From NCBI RefSeq assembly GCF_947253065.1, contig NZ_CAMXWS010000011.1, forward strand, positions 1 to 57,728: 57,728 nt of DNA, given 5' to 3'. How positions within the stretch are numbered: the stretch's first letter is position 1; each line of letters opens with the position of its first letter. Positions 16,821-24,810 of this stretch are shown one piece after another. The notes under the pieces were generated by a model. The model ran no database searches and was not told the origin of the DNA. It was given only the letters and a program-made list of their open reading frames with translations. The DNA comes from an uncultured Corynebacterium sp. (GTDB lineage: Bacteria; Actinomycetota; Actinomycetes; Mycobacteriales; Mycobacteriaceae). Made by a program: the position numbers and the translations under genes.

Positions 16821-17270
16821 ATGAGTACACCAGGTGATTACAACGATCCCTCCGTTGTGGAGGGGGATGCTGTAAGCACGCCCGGCAAGCGTTTTTCGCG
16901 CAAGAAAGCGGCTTTGATCACCTCGGCGCAACGCTCACAGTCGGAGAATCGCCGTTCCCGTGAACGTGCGTATTTGATCATGCAGGGTCTGCGTTTGCCA
17001 TTTGTGTTCTTGTCCATTGCGGCTGTGATGTGGTGGCACAACTGGTGGCTTGCCATCCTCTTTTTCGCTATTTCCATTCCATTGCCCTGGATTTCGGTCG
17101 TGGTGGCAAATGACGGCCATGAGGTGCGCGATAAGCGCACGCGCAACGTGTACAAACCAGCTGTCGCACGCCAGGCACAGATCGCGGCGGCACAGCAGCA
17201 GCAACTGACATCCAGGATGCCTCACGGCTCCTCGCCCAATCTCCCCGACACGATCGACCACGAGGATTAA
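16821..17270 (+). CDS. DUF3099 family membrane protein
   Basis: A protein of 149 residues. The DUF3099 signature SAQRSQSENRRSRERAYLIM is followed by two membrane segments (LPFVFLSIAAVMWWHNWW and LAILFFAISIPLPWISVVVA). A Gln-rich cytoplasmic tail follows. Function is unknown. ATG 16821 is preferred because TACCCT at about 16806 lies 9 nt upstream, which would give a leaderless mRNA; the open frame to 16713 overlaps the divergent DUF3039 5' end. The methyltransferase gene follows after 10 nt. Confidence 0.75.
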   Translation: MSTPGDYNDPSVVEGDAVSTPGKRFSRKKAALITSAQRSQSENRRSRERAYLIMQGLRLPFVFLSIAAVMWWHNWWLAILFFAISIPLPWISVVVANDGHEVRDKRTRNVYKPAVARQAQIAAAQQQQLTSRMPHGSSPNLPDTIDHED

Positions 17271-17280
17271 GGAGAACACC

Positions 17281-18804
17281 GTGCAGCCACTATCCGTCGC
17301 GCGCGAACTAACCCGCGAATTCGAAGCTGCGGGGTTCACCGCTGATTCCATCGCCGCACACCTTGGCCCAGATGCGGTCGAAGCGCTCTTCCGCGGCGAG
17401 CCCGGCGCGGTGTTGGAAGCCTGTGATGATTCACGGCTCTCCGGCTTGATCCGTTTCTTCCTCGTGCGCGAAAAGATGACGGCAGAAGAGCTCTCTGAAT
17501 TCCTTCCGCCGCGCCTCGTGCTTTCGCTTATCGACGCCGGGGTGCTCACCCGTACCCCTTCCGGCGACGTCCAAGTGGCATTGGATATTCGTCCGCATTT
17601 CATCGCCGGCCACGATCGGTTTGTGTTCTCTGACCTCGATGCATCTGTCACTGACCATGTGCCGGGACCGAACCATGTCCTTGGTGTCGGTGCGGCGAGT
17701 TTGTCTCTGTTGTCTGCTACTCCCCTGACTCCGGTTGAAACAGTGCTGGATTTGGGAACGGGCTCGGGTGTTCAGGCGTTGGCGCAGTCAGCCGCTGCTG
17801 AGCGGGTGGTGGCGACCGATGTTCACGGGCGAGCCCTCACTCTTGCAGAAGCCACCATGGCCGGCGCAGGAGTGAACAATGTGGAGCTGCGCCACGGTTC
17901 CTGGTTCGAGCCAGTCGAAGGCGAGAAATTCGACCGTATTGTGACAAATCCACCTTTCGTGGTCGGACTGCCTGAAGTCGGGCATGTCTACCGTGATTCT
18001 GGTCTGGACCTTGATGGTGCGACGGAGCTCGTTGTCGGTGCAGCACCGGATTATCTCGCTGAGTCCGGTTCTGCGTTCGTTCTCGGATCCTGGGTTCACA
18101 CCAGTGGGCAATCGTGGGAACAGCGCGTGGCTAGCTGGTTCCCGTCCACGGGTGTTTCCGCCTGGGTGCTGCAGCGCGATGTAGTCGATCCGGCGCTGTA
18201 TGTGTCGACGTGGTTGAAAGACGAATCAATTGATCCACGCTCGGCAGAAGGAATCGCTCGCACACGTACGTGGCTTGCTCACTTCCGGGAGCACGATGTC
18301 CGTGCTGTCGGGTTCGGGTGGATCTTCATTCGCGATATCGGTGACGCCCCCACGGAGGTCACCTCGGAAACACTCGCCCAGCCATTCACTGATCCGCTCG
18401 GCCCGGAAGTCGAGGAGTATTTCGTGAGGATGGAGTGGTTGCGGGAGGCGTCGATAAGCGATGTGCTCGATGCGCGCTATGCCCTGCGCCCTGGCGTCGC
18501 ACTCGAAGACGTCAGCCTGTCCGATACTGAAACGGGCATGGGCTTTGCCTCTGAGGTCAAGCGCGTCACGCGTACCGACGGCCCACGATTCACTCACGAT
18601 GTTGATGATGCTGTCGCCGCGATCCTCGCCGGACTCAATCCAGACGGCCTACCGCTGCGTGACATCGTTTCTTTGTGGGCCGCATCCCATGGCCTTGACG
18701 ATGATGCGGAAAACGCGCTTTACGACGAAGCCGCTGGCGTCATCATCGACCTCATTCGCCACGGATTCGTCCTACCGGCTGATCTGGTCAGCCTGACTAC
18801 CTAG
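17281..18804 (+). CDS. Class I SAM-dependent methyltransferase (NPPF type)
   Basis: A protein of 507 residues. An N-terminal helical domain (~1-150) precedes a Rossmann-type methyltransferase fold with LDLGTGSGVQALAQSA (motif I) and VTNPPFVVG. That tetrapeptide is typical of enzymes methylating Gln side chains or base amino groups, as in PrmC or RlmG. A C-terminal domain of about 150 residues, including WLREASISDVLDARYALRPG, is specific to an actinobacterial family. The true substrate is unknown. GTG 17281 has AAGGAGA 6 nt upstream. It holds two copies of the 11-mer repeat. Confidence 0.83.
   Translation: MQPLSVARELTREFEAAGFTADSIAAHLGPDAVEALFRGEPGAVLEACDDSRLSGLIRFFLVREKMTAEELSEFLPPRLVLSLIDAGVLTRTPSGDVQVALDIRPHFIAGHDRFVFSDLDASVTDHVPGPNHVLGVGAASLSLLSATPLTPVETVLDLGTGSGVQALAQSAAAERVVATDVHGRALTLAEATMAGAGVNNVELRHGSWFEPVEGEKFDRIVTNPPFVVGLPEVGHVYRDSGLDLDGATELVVGAAPDYLAESGSAFVLGSWVHTSGQSWEQRVASWFPSTGVSAWVLQRDVVDPALYVSTWLKDESIDPRSAEGIARTRTWLAHFREHDVRAVGFGWIFIRDIGDAPTEVTSETLAQPFTDPLGPEVEEYFVRMEWLREASISDVLDARYALRPGVALEDVSLSDTETGMGFASEVKRVTRTDGPRFTHDVDDAVAAILAGLNPDGLPLRDIVSLWAASHGLDDDAENALYDEAAGVIIDLIRHGFVLPADLVSLTT
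17525..17536 (-). repeat. CGTCGATAAGCG motif, copy 7
   Basis: In the methyltransferase gene, read as LID. Confidence 0.9.
18449..18460 (+). repeat. CGTCGATAAGCG motif, copy 8
   Basis: Same methyltransferase gene as copy 7, inverted, read as SIS in a different frame. Confidence 0.9.
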
Positions 18805-18836
18805 TACTGCCCTGTTGAAAGGAAGCAAAAGAACCG

Positions 18837-19271
18837 ATGAAAGCTGTGCTCACTCGCGTTACGCAAGCATCCGTCACCGTCGATGGTGAGGTCGTCGGAG
18901 CGATCGATTGTCCGGAAACCGGCGGGATTCTCGCACTCGTCGGTGTCGGCACCGACGATGCCGATGATGCATGGGAAACCATGGTGCGTAAGATCGCTGA
19001 ACTGCGCATCCTCGACGGTGAGGTCTCCGTCGAAGATGCCGGCGCTCCTGTTCTTCTCGTCAGTCAGTTCACGCTGATGGGCCGCACGAAGAAGGGACGT
19101 CGTCCCTCTTGGTCTGACGCTGCACCTGGCGATGTCGCCGAACCGGTGATTGCCAAGATCGCGGCTGGTTTACGCGAGCGTGGAATCCACGTTGAAGAGG
19201 GCCGCTTTGGCGCGATGATGGACGTTGCTTCAGTCAACTCTGGGCCGTTCACTGTTCTTGTTGAAAGCTAG
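18837..19271 (+). CDS. dtd: D-aminoacyl-tRNA deacylase
   Basis: A protein of 144 residues, the standard Dtd length. It hydrolyses D-aminoacyl-tRNA (and glycyl-tRNA-Ala) so that D-residues do not enter protein. The catalytic motif SQFTL and the cross-subunit NSGPFT are present. The latter stands in for the Gly-cisPro-bearing NxGP motif. The N-terminus MKAVLTRVTQASVTVDGEVV is typical. AAAGGAAG stands about 13 nt before the ATG. It is 32 nt after the methyltransferase gene and probably read with it. Confidence 0.95.
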   Translation: MKAVLTRVTQASVTVDGEVVGAIDCPETGGILALVGVGTDDADDAWETMVRKIAELRILDGEVSVEDAGAPVLLVSQFTLMGRTKKGRRPSWSDAAPGDVAEPVIAKIAAGLRERGIHVEEGRFGAMMDVASVNSGPFTVLVES

Positions 19272-19376
19272 ACCGAAGCTGCTAAAGTCCCTTTCAGACA
19301 ACCGCGTATCCGCTCCCTACGAAAGATCCCACCTGAACTGCATGAATGCGTATGCAGCCAAAGGGGCCTGACAACG

Positions 19377-19406
19377 GGGAACAATTTGCTCTTGTCCGGC
19401 GTTGTA
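19377..19406 (+). promoter_or_regulatory. Candidate SigH/ECF-type promoter of sigB
   Basis: GGGAACA (19377-19383), 16 bp, then CGTTGTA (from 19400). This agrees with the GGAATA-N16-20-GTTGAA pattern of C. glutamicum SigH promoters, and sigB is a known SigH target there. The leader would be about 30-35 nt, ending in the AAAGGAG ribosome-binding site at 19427-19433. Confidence 0.6.
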
Positions 19407-19442
19407 CCGATAGATTCGCGAGACTTAAAGGAGCTTCCATCC

Positions 19443-20438
19443 ATGACTCAACCCGATGTGGATCATGCTGATGCCAATGAAGAAAAGGTCGACCGCGGGA
19501 GCCGCCGGAACCAGACGAATGACAACCCGTCTGCAGACTTGGTTCGTGTGTACCTCAACGGCATCGGCAAGACCGCTCTGTTGAACGCTGAGGAGGAGGT
19601 CGAACTCGCCCAGCAGATCGAGGTCGGTCTCTACGCACAGCGTCTCCTCGACGACCCGGAGGTAGAGCTCACCCGCGCTAAGAAGCGCGATATGAAGATC
19701 TTGGCCAAGGAAGGCCGCAAGGCACGCTCCCACCTGTTGGAAGCTAACCTGCGTCTCGTTGTCTCCCTAGCGAAGCGCTACACCGGCCGTGGCATGCCAC
19801 TGTTGGACCTGATCCAGGAGGGTAACCTGGGCTTGATCCGCGCGATGGAGAAGTTCGACTACACCAAGGGATTTAAGTTCTCCACATACGCAACCTGGTG
19901 GATCCGTCAGGCGATCACCCGTGGCATGGCTGACCAGTCGCGCACCATTCGCCTCCCAGTCCACCTTGTGGAGCAAGTGAATAAGCTCTCCCGCATTCGC
20001 CGTGAGATGTACCAGTCCCTGGGCCGCGAACCAACGAATGAGGAGCTGGCCGACGAGTCGGGCATTGAAGAATCCAAGATCGAGATGCTGCTGCGCCAGT
20101 CCCGCGATCCGGTGAGCTTGGATATGCCCGTCGGCGCTGATGAGGAAGCACCTTTGGGTGATTTCATCGAGGATGCTGAAGCTGCTGACGCTGAAGATGC
20201 GGTCGTTTCCGCACTGCGCCACGACGATATTAATGACATCATCGGGGGCCTTGAGCAGCGCGAGCAGGACGTGATTCGTCTGCGCTACGGCCTTGATGAT
20301 GGTGTGCCACGCACCCTGGACCAGATCGGCCGTAAATTCGGTCTGTCCCGCGAGCGCGTACGCCAAATTGAGCGCGAAGTGATGAGCAAGCTCCGCGTGG
20401 GCGAACGCGCCGACCGTCTGCGCGATTACGCGCTATAG
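19443..20438 (+). CDS. sigB: RNA polymerase sigma factor SigB (principal-like, group 2)
   Basis: A protein of 331 residues. It is nearly the conserved part of SigA without the long N-terminus, with the same region 2 (YTGRGMPLLDLIQEGNLGLIRA and FKFSTYATWWIRQAITRGMA). Region 4.2 is LSRERVRQIEREVMSKLRVG. In corynebacteria SigB serves stress and stationary-phase promoters. ATG 19443 is preceded by AAAGGAG with a 9-nt spacer; a TTG at 19386 is in frame but has no ribosome-binding site. The sigB-dtxR order is conserved in the group. Confidence 0.95.
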   Translation: MTQPDVDHADANEEKVDRGSRRNQTNDNPSADLVRVYLNGIGKTALLNAEEEVELAQQIEVGLYAQRLLDDPEVELTRAKKRDMKILAKEGRKARSHLLEANLRLVVSLAKRYTGRGMPLLDLIQEGNLGLIRAMEKFDYTKGFKFSTYATWWIRQAITRGMADQSRTIRLPVHLVEQVNKLSRIRREMYQSLGREPTNEELADESGIEESKIEMLLRQSRDPVSLDMPVGADEEAPLGDFIEDAEAADAEDAVVSALRHDDINDIIGGLEQREQDVIRLRYGLDDGVPRTLDQIGRKFGLSRERVRQIEREVMSKLRVGERADRLRDYAL

Positions 20439-20455
20439 TCCCAGTTCCTTGCCAC

Positions 20456-20490
20456 GGCGACACCGCCCTTGCGGACCGTCGCCGGTTTTC
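20456..20490 (+). terminator. sigB terminator
   Basis: GGCGAC (20456-20461) pairs with GTCGCC (20478-20483), with an inner CCGC/GCGG helix, and runs into GGTTTTC. TACTAT at 20496-20501 directly downstream is the best -10 for dtxR. That would give dtxR a leader of about 105 nt containing small inverted repeats. Confidence 0.72.
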
Positions 20491-20613
20491 TGGGTTACTA
20501 TGTGCCCTAGCCATTGCTCAGTCTTGAACGAGTAGCGGCCAACGAGCACTCCCCTTAGCTCGATCTACGAGGAGCGCCCGCTCGGCTCGCATGAGGATCG
20601 AAGGAAGTTCGTA

Positions 20614-21303
20614 GTGAGAGATCTCGTAGATACCACCGAAATGTACTTGCGCACGGTCTACGAGCTAGAAGAAGAAGGCATTATTCCCCTGCGCGCCCGC
20701 ATCGCTGAGCGCCTCGACCAATCAGGTCCGACAGTGTCCCAGACTGTGGCGCGCATGGAGCGTGACGGGTTGATGGTCGTCGAAGCTGACCGTTCACTCT
20801 CGCTGACGGAGCGCGGCCGCGAACTCGCAACCTCCGTGATGCGCAAGCACCGACTCGCTGAGCGCCTGCTTACCGACGTTTTGAATCTCGAGCTCAGCCA
20901 GGTCCATGCCGAGGCATGCCGCTGGGAGCACGTGATGAGTGAAGACGTGGAGCGCCAACTGATCAAGGTCCTCGACGACCCGACTCGCTCCCCCTTTGGC
21001 AATCCGATCCCCGCGCTCGACGAACTGGGCTACGAAGAACCGGCCGAAAACGACCTTGGCGTTCGCGTCAGCGAGCTCGACTTGAGCGAACCAGTCCGCG
21101 TTGAAGTCGTGCAGATCAATGAGATTCTCCAGCTCGATTCCGAGCATTATTCTTCGATCTGCCGCTACGGAATCAACCGCGGTGTGCACGTCACTATCGA
21201 GCGCACCGATAACGGCACGATCGCTGTTACCACGGAAGCGGATTCACAGATCACCCTCGCGCCGGAGCTCGCCCACGCCCTCCGCGTCACCGTGCTGGAC
21301 TAG
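20614..21303 (+). CDS. dtxR: Diphtheria-toxin-repressor family iron-dependent regulator DtxR
   Basis: A protein of 229 residues. With Fe2+ bound it represses iron uptake genes and affects haem and storage genes. It has the N-terminal winged helix (SGPTVSQTVARMERDGL recognition region), the dimerisation/metal domain, and a C-terminal SH3-like domain. All metal residues of C. diphtheriae DtxR are at the same numbers: Met10, Cys102, Glu105, His106 (primary) and His79, Glu83, His98 (ancillary). GTG 20614 follows GAAGGAA. galE follows after 31 nt, the classical dtxR-galE arrangement. No DtxR box is obvious inside the window. Confidence 0.97.
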   Translation: MRDLVDTTEMYLRTVYELEEEGIIPLRARIAERLDQSGPTVSQTVARMERDGLMVVEADRSLSLTERGRELATSVMRKHRLAERLLTDVLNLELSQVHAEACRWEHVMSEDVERQLIKVLDDPTRSPFGNPIPALDELGYEEPAENDLGVRVSELDLSEPVRVEVVQINEILQLDSEHYSSICRYGINRGVHVTIERTDNGTIAVTTEADSQITLAPELAHALRVTVLD

Positions 21304-21334
21304 CCCGCATCCCTGAAACAAACCGGAAGGAACC

Positions 21335-22306
21335 ATGTCCCACCTCGTTGTCACGGGCGGAGCCGGCTATGTCGGCAGCGTCTGCTCCAAAGTTTTGCTG
21401 GAAGCTGGCCACGCAGTCACGATCGTGGACAATTTCTCCACGGGTAACCGTGACGCTGTGCCGGAAGGTGCGACGCTGGTCGAAGGCGATATCAACGATG
21501 TGATCGACGATGTGCTTTCCACCAAGGACGGCCAGCCACCTGTCGACGGGGTGTTGCATTTCGCCGCCCGTTCCCTCGTGGGCGAATCCGTGGAAAAGCC
21601 TGATGAGTACTGGCGTGACAATATGGGCACCACGCTGAAGCTGTTGAATTCCATGCGGGCCAACAATGTGACTTCCTTGGTCTTCTCCTCCACCGCAGCG
21701 ACGTATGGCGAGCCTGAGCGTGTCCCGATCACGGAAGACATGCCCACTAAGCCCACCAACGCTTATGGCGCGACCAAACTGGCGATCGACTACGCCATCA
21801 CCTCGTATGCCACCGCGTTTGGGCTGGGTGCCATGAGCTTGCGCTATTTCAATGTCGCTGGCGCCTATGGCGGTCTCGGCGAGAACCATGCGACGGAAAC
21901 GCACCTGATCCCGCTGGTGCTCCAGGTCGCGCAGGGCAAGCGCGAGAAGATCTTCATGTACGGCAATGACTGGCCCACCGCTGACGGCACGTGCGTGCGT
22001 GACTACATCCATATCCGTGATCTGGCTGATGCTCACCTGCTCGCGCTCGAATCGAATACGCCGGGCAAGCACCGCATCTTCAACCTTGGTTCCGGCGACG
22101 GCTATTCCGTCAAGGAAGTCATCGAGGCATGCCGCCGCGTCACCGGCCACGAGATTCCAGCCGAGGTCGCTCCCCGGCGCGCTGGTGATCCGGCAACGCT
22201 TATCGCATCCTCGCAACGCGCGAAGGAAGAGCTGGGGTGGGAACCGACCCGCACCGATCTGGACCAGATTGTCCGTGATGCGTGGGAGTACACCCAGTCG
22301 CATTAG
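21335..22306 (+). CDS. galE: UDP-glucose 4-epimerase
   Basis: A protein of 323 residues of the extended SDR family. It interconverts UDP-glucose and UDP-galactose; UDP-galactose feeds the galactan of the cell wall. NAD binding is shown by VTGGAGYVGSVC, the active site by SSTAATYG and NAYGATKLAID (YxxxK). The C-terminus AKEELGWEPTRTDLDQIV is typical of the family. GGAAGGA precedes the ATG. It probably shares a transcript with dtxR. It converges on the DUF4192 gene, 9 nt away. Confidence 0.95.
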   Translation: MSHLVVTGGAGYVGSVCSKVLLEAGHAVTIVDNFSTGNRDAVPEGATLVEGDINDVIDDVLSTKDGQPPVDGVLHFAARSLVGESVEKPDEYWRDNMGTTLKLLNSMRANNVTSLVFSSTAATYGEPERVPITEDMPTKPTNAYGATKLAIDYAITSYATAFGLGAMSLRYFNVAGAYGGLGENHATETHLIPLVLQVAQGKREKIFMYGNDWPTADGTCVRDYIHIRDLADAHLLALESNTPGKHRIFNLGSGDGYSVKEVIEACRRVTGHEIPAEVAPRRAGDPATLIASSQRAKEELGWEPTRTDLDQIVRDAWEYTQSH

Positions 22307-22315
22307 TGCAATTGA

Positions 22316-23542
22316 TCAGGCGCTTGCTGCTTGGTCAAAGTCCAGACCATCATCACGTTCTTCATCTGTCCCGGTGATGTGTTCACAGGCGAGCTCGCAG
22401 CCCTGCAGAATCGTTGTAACGAGGTGCTGCTGTTGACCGGCAGCGAGGATCTCCAAGCAAATCGCTGACATGGAGTGCTTCGGCATTTCTTCTTGCGCAG
22501 TCACTAGTGCGGCGGATGCCCATGATGACAATCCCCGACTAATGGCCACGATCGCCCACAGGCTCAATGCATTGGCACGAATGACCCCTTTGAAGGAGCG
22601 TGCAATGGCAAGCAAAGCTGTGGCAGATTGCTCCGGGTAGCGCACGGCTGTGCCAATGACACAATCGCGAAAAAGGGACCTGCTCAGCGCCGTCGCGAGC
22701 GCATTGAGTGCTTCCACTTCCTGGAACGCATGGCCCAAGCTGCATCGCCCATCCACTCCGACGAGGGGTTGTGGCGGAGCATCGCGCAAAGCTGTCATGG
22801 CTCTCCGCACGAACCATCCCGGCGTGGGACTGCCCTGATCAAGCTGGCGGCGAAGCACGTCAGCACGGCGCGCGGCATCGCGTGTAAGTGAAGCGATATC
22901 CACGATCTCCCCATCGACGATGACATCGATTCCGCTGTCAGCGACCGAATCATGCTCGAAGTATTCGAATGTGTCCGAACGATTCAATGCGGGCAGCGTG
23001 CCGTTGTCACGCATTGCTCGCATTGCGGGGGAATTGATCACTGATCCCACTACCCCATGGCCCCAATTCACGTGCGGCCATTCACGGGCCATCAACGCAG
23101 GATCCGGCCCGAAGAGCATGGTGTACGGGGTGCCTTGCGCGATTTCGGAAACATGCCACAGCACATCAACGAGCGGTTCGCCATCCTCGCGGACCAGACC
23201 GTCGAGATCGTTGATCGCGGTGCGCGCGCTTGCGGCATCAGGTGTGCGCGTAACTAAGACGCCAAGGAAGGCGACACAACGTTCAACCGGTGCAGTCTCC
23301 AAGAAGTTGGCCAGTTGGCCAGCATGGGCAAGATCAGCGCGCAACACGGGCCCTAAGATCAGTTCCTTTCCGTTCGCTGGATCAGGGATCAGTCCGATCA
23401 CCACGATGGATTCCTGTGGGTAGTACCCCAAAGTGCCAGGAATGGTGGCGATGATTGCAGATGGGTCATCAACGGAACCGACATCATCGGTCCACGGGTC
23501 AAAAGGTGGCAGGTTCTGTGAGCGTGAGGATTCATTTTTCAT
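22316..23542 (-). CDS. DUF4192 family protein
   Basis: A protein of 408 residues of the actinobacterial DUF4192 family, function unknown. The conserved start of the domain is IIATIPGTLGYYPQESIVVIGL, and the C-terminal half contains LLAIARSFKGVIRANALSLW. There is no signal peptide or membrane segment. Start ATG 23542. It is divergent from the PAC2 gene across a 212-bp gap that holds a one-mismatch copy of the repeat (23611-23622) and no other clear element. Confidence 0.85.
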   Translation of the reverse strand: MKNESSRSQNLPPFDPWTDDVGSVDDPSAIIATIPGTLGYYPQESIVVIGLIPDPANGKELILGPVLRADLAHAGQLANFLETAPVERCVAFLGVLVTRTPDAASARTAINDLDGLVREDGEPLVDVLWHVSEIAQGTPYTMLFGPDPALMAREWPHVNWGHGVVGSVINSPAMRAMRDNGTLPALNRSDTFEYFEHDSVADSGIDVIVDGEIVDIASLTRDAARRADVLRRQLDQGSPTPGWFVRRAMTALRDAPPQPLVGVDGRCSLGHAFQEVEALNALATALSRSLFRDCVIGTAVRYPEQSATALLAIARSFKGVIRANALSLWAIVAISRGLSSWASAALVTAQEEMPKHSMSAICLEILAAGQQQHLVTTILQGCELACEHITGTDEERDDGLDFDQAASA

Positions 23543-23754
23543 GCCCTATTGGACTTCCCTACCCATGCTCAAGGTTCCCTGGGGAGGGTGAAAAGATTGG
23601 GAACACGGGGCGTCGTTAAGCGAAGCTGTGCATTTCTGGACAAAGTGACAGGTGCGCAACCGAATGCCGCGCCCGGTCCGTAAGGTGGGAATGAAACGCT
23701 GTACCCGGTAGTTGAACGGGGTGTTAGACGGTTCGAAAGCAAGGAGGATGTCAT

Positions 23755-24783
23755 ATGACGTCAGACGACCAACGGCACATGTACGAGCTGGAGTACCCAG
23801 CTCCCGCCGTGGACGCCGGCGCGTCCTCTGGGCCCACCCTGATCGTGGCCATGCAAGGCTACGCTGATGCAGGTCACGCCGTTGAAGGCGCAGCCAGTCA
23901 CTTGAAGGCCGCGCTGGATTCACGCACTGTTGCCACCTTCAATAACGACGAGTTGATTGACTACCGCGCCCGTCGCCCCATGGTGACGTTGAGCGAGCAT
24001 GAAATCACCGATATGGACAATATCGACCTGGATATTCGCGTCCTGCGTGATTCGAAGGGCGAGTCTTTCTTGCTGCTGTCTGGCCCGGAGCCAGACCTGC
24101 GGTGGGAGGCTTTTTCGAAGTCCGTTGCTGATCTGGCGGATCGCTTCAATGTGGATAAGACGATCTGCTTGTACGCCGCGCCGATGGGTGCGCCGCACAC
24201 GCGTCCGCTCGTTGTGTCCGCGCACGGCAATGACCGTGACCTCGTTGGCACAATGTTCACCTTTGACGGCATGGTGTCTGTGCCTGGCGCTGCCGCGGTG
24301 ATGATCGAGCGCGAGCTTCACTCGCGTGGTCGCCGTGTTGCTGGCTATACCGCGCACGTGCCGCACTATGTTGCGTCCTCGCCGTACCCGAACGCGGTCT
24401 ATCAGCTGCTCCAGTCAGTTTCGGATACGTCGAACCTTGAATTCCCACTGCGTTCGATCGAGCATGATATGGACCGTGTCGCCGCGCAGCTCGCGGAGCA
24501 AACCAATAACTCTGAGGAAATCTCCCACGTCGTTGCGCAGCTTGAGCAGCACTACGACTCGGAGATGGCGTCCTACCGCAAGAAGAACCCGCAAAAGATG
24601 ATGCCGGGCGAGGCCCAGGTGCCCAGTGGCGAAGAGATCGGTGAGGCCTTCGAGAACTTCCTCGCCGCGATCGATGACCGGGATCGTGGCAAGACGCTTG
24701 GCCCTGGTGCAGAGGATATTGATGGCATGTGGGAGGACCCCGGGCACATTGATCTGCCCGAGGACCCCGACGACGATGAGTAG
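23755..24783 (+). CDS. PAC2 family protein (proteasome-assembly-chaperone-like fold)
   Basis: A protein of 342 residues. The PAC2 fold covers about residues 20-250, with MQGYADAGHAVEGAASHL, the segment LYAAPMGAPHTRPLVVSAHG, and AGYTAHVPHYVASSPYPNAV. The C-terminus is acidic (LPEDPDDDE). Bacterial PAC2 proteins are common in Actinobacteria and their role is not settled; in mycobacteria the homologue is Rv2714. Ribosome-binding site AAGGAGG and ATG 23755. It is read with, or just before, the Ski2-like helicase gene 27 nt downstream. Confidence 0.88.
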   Translation: MTSDDQRHMYELEYPAPAVDAGASSGPTLIVAMQGYADAGHAVEGAASHLKAALDSRTVATFNNDELIDYRARRPMVTLSEHEITDMDNIDLDIRVLRDSKGESFLLLSGPEPDLRWEAFSKSVADLADRFNVDKTICLYAAPMGAPHTRPLVVSAHGNDRDLVGTMFTFDGMVSVPGAAAVMIERELHSRGRRVAGYTAHVPHYVASSPYPNAVYQLLQSVSDTSNLEFPLRSIEHDMDRVAAQLAEQTNNSEEISHVVAQLEQHYDSEMASYRKKNPQKMMPGEAQVPSGEEIGEAFENFLAAIDDRDRGKTLGPGAEDIDGMWEDPGHIDLPEDPDDDE

Positions 24784-24810
24784 GCGCGGGCTTCAAGTAC
24801 CGTAGATGGG

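Noticed and set aside
21287..22303. Minus-strand open frame over galE (and similar ones at 28506-29498 and 52267-53289)
   Set aside because: All lie antisense to strong genes and lack start signals or recognisable domains.
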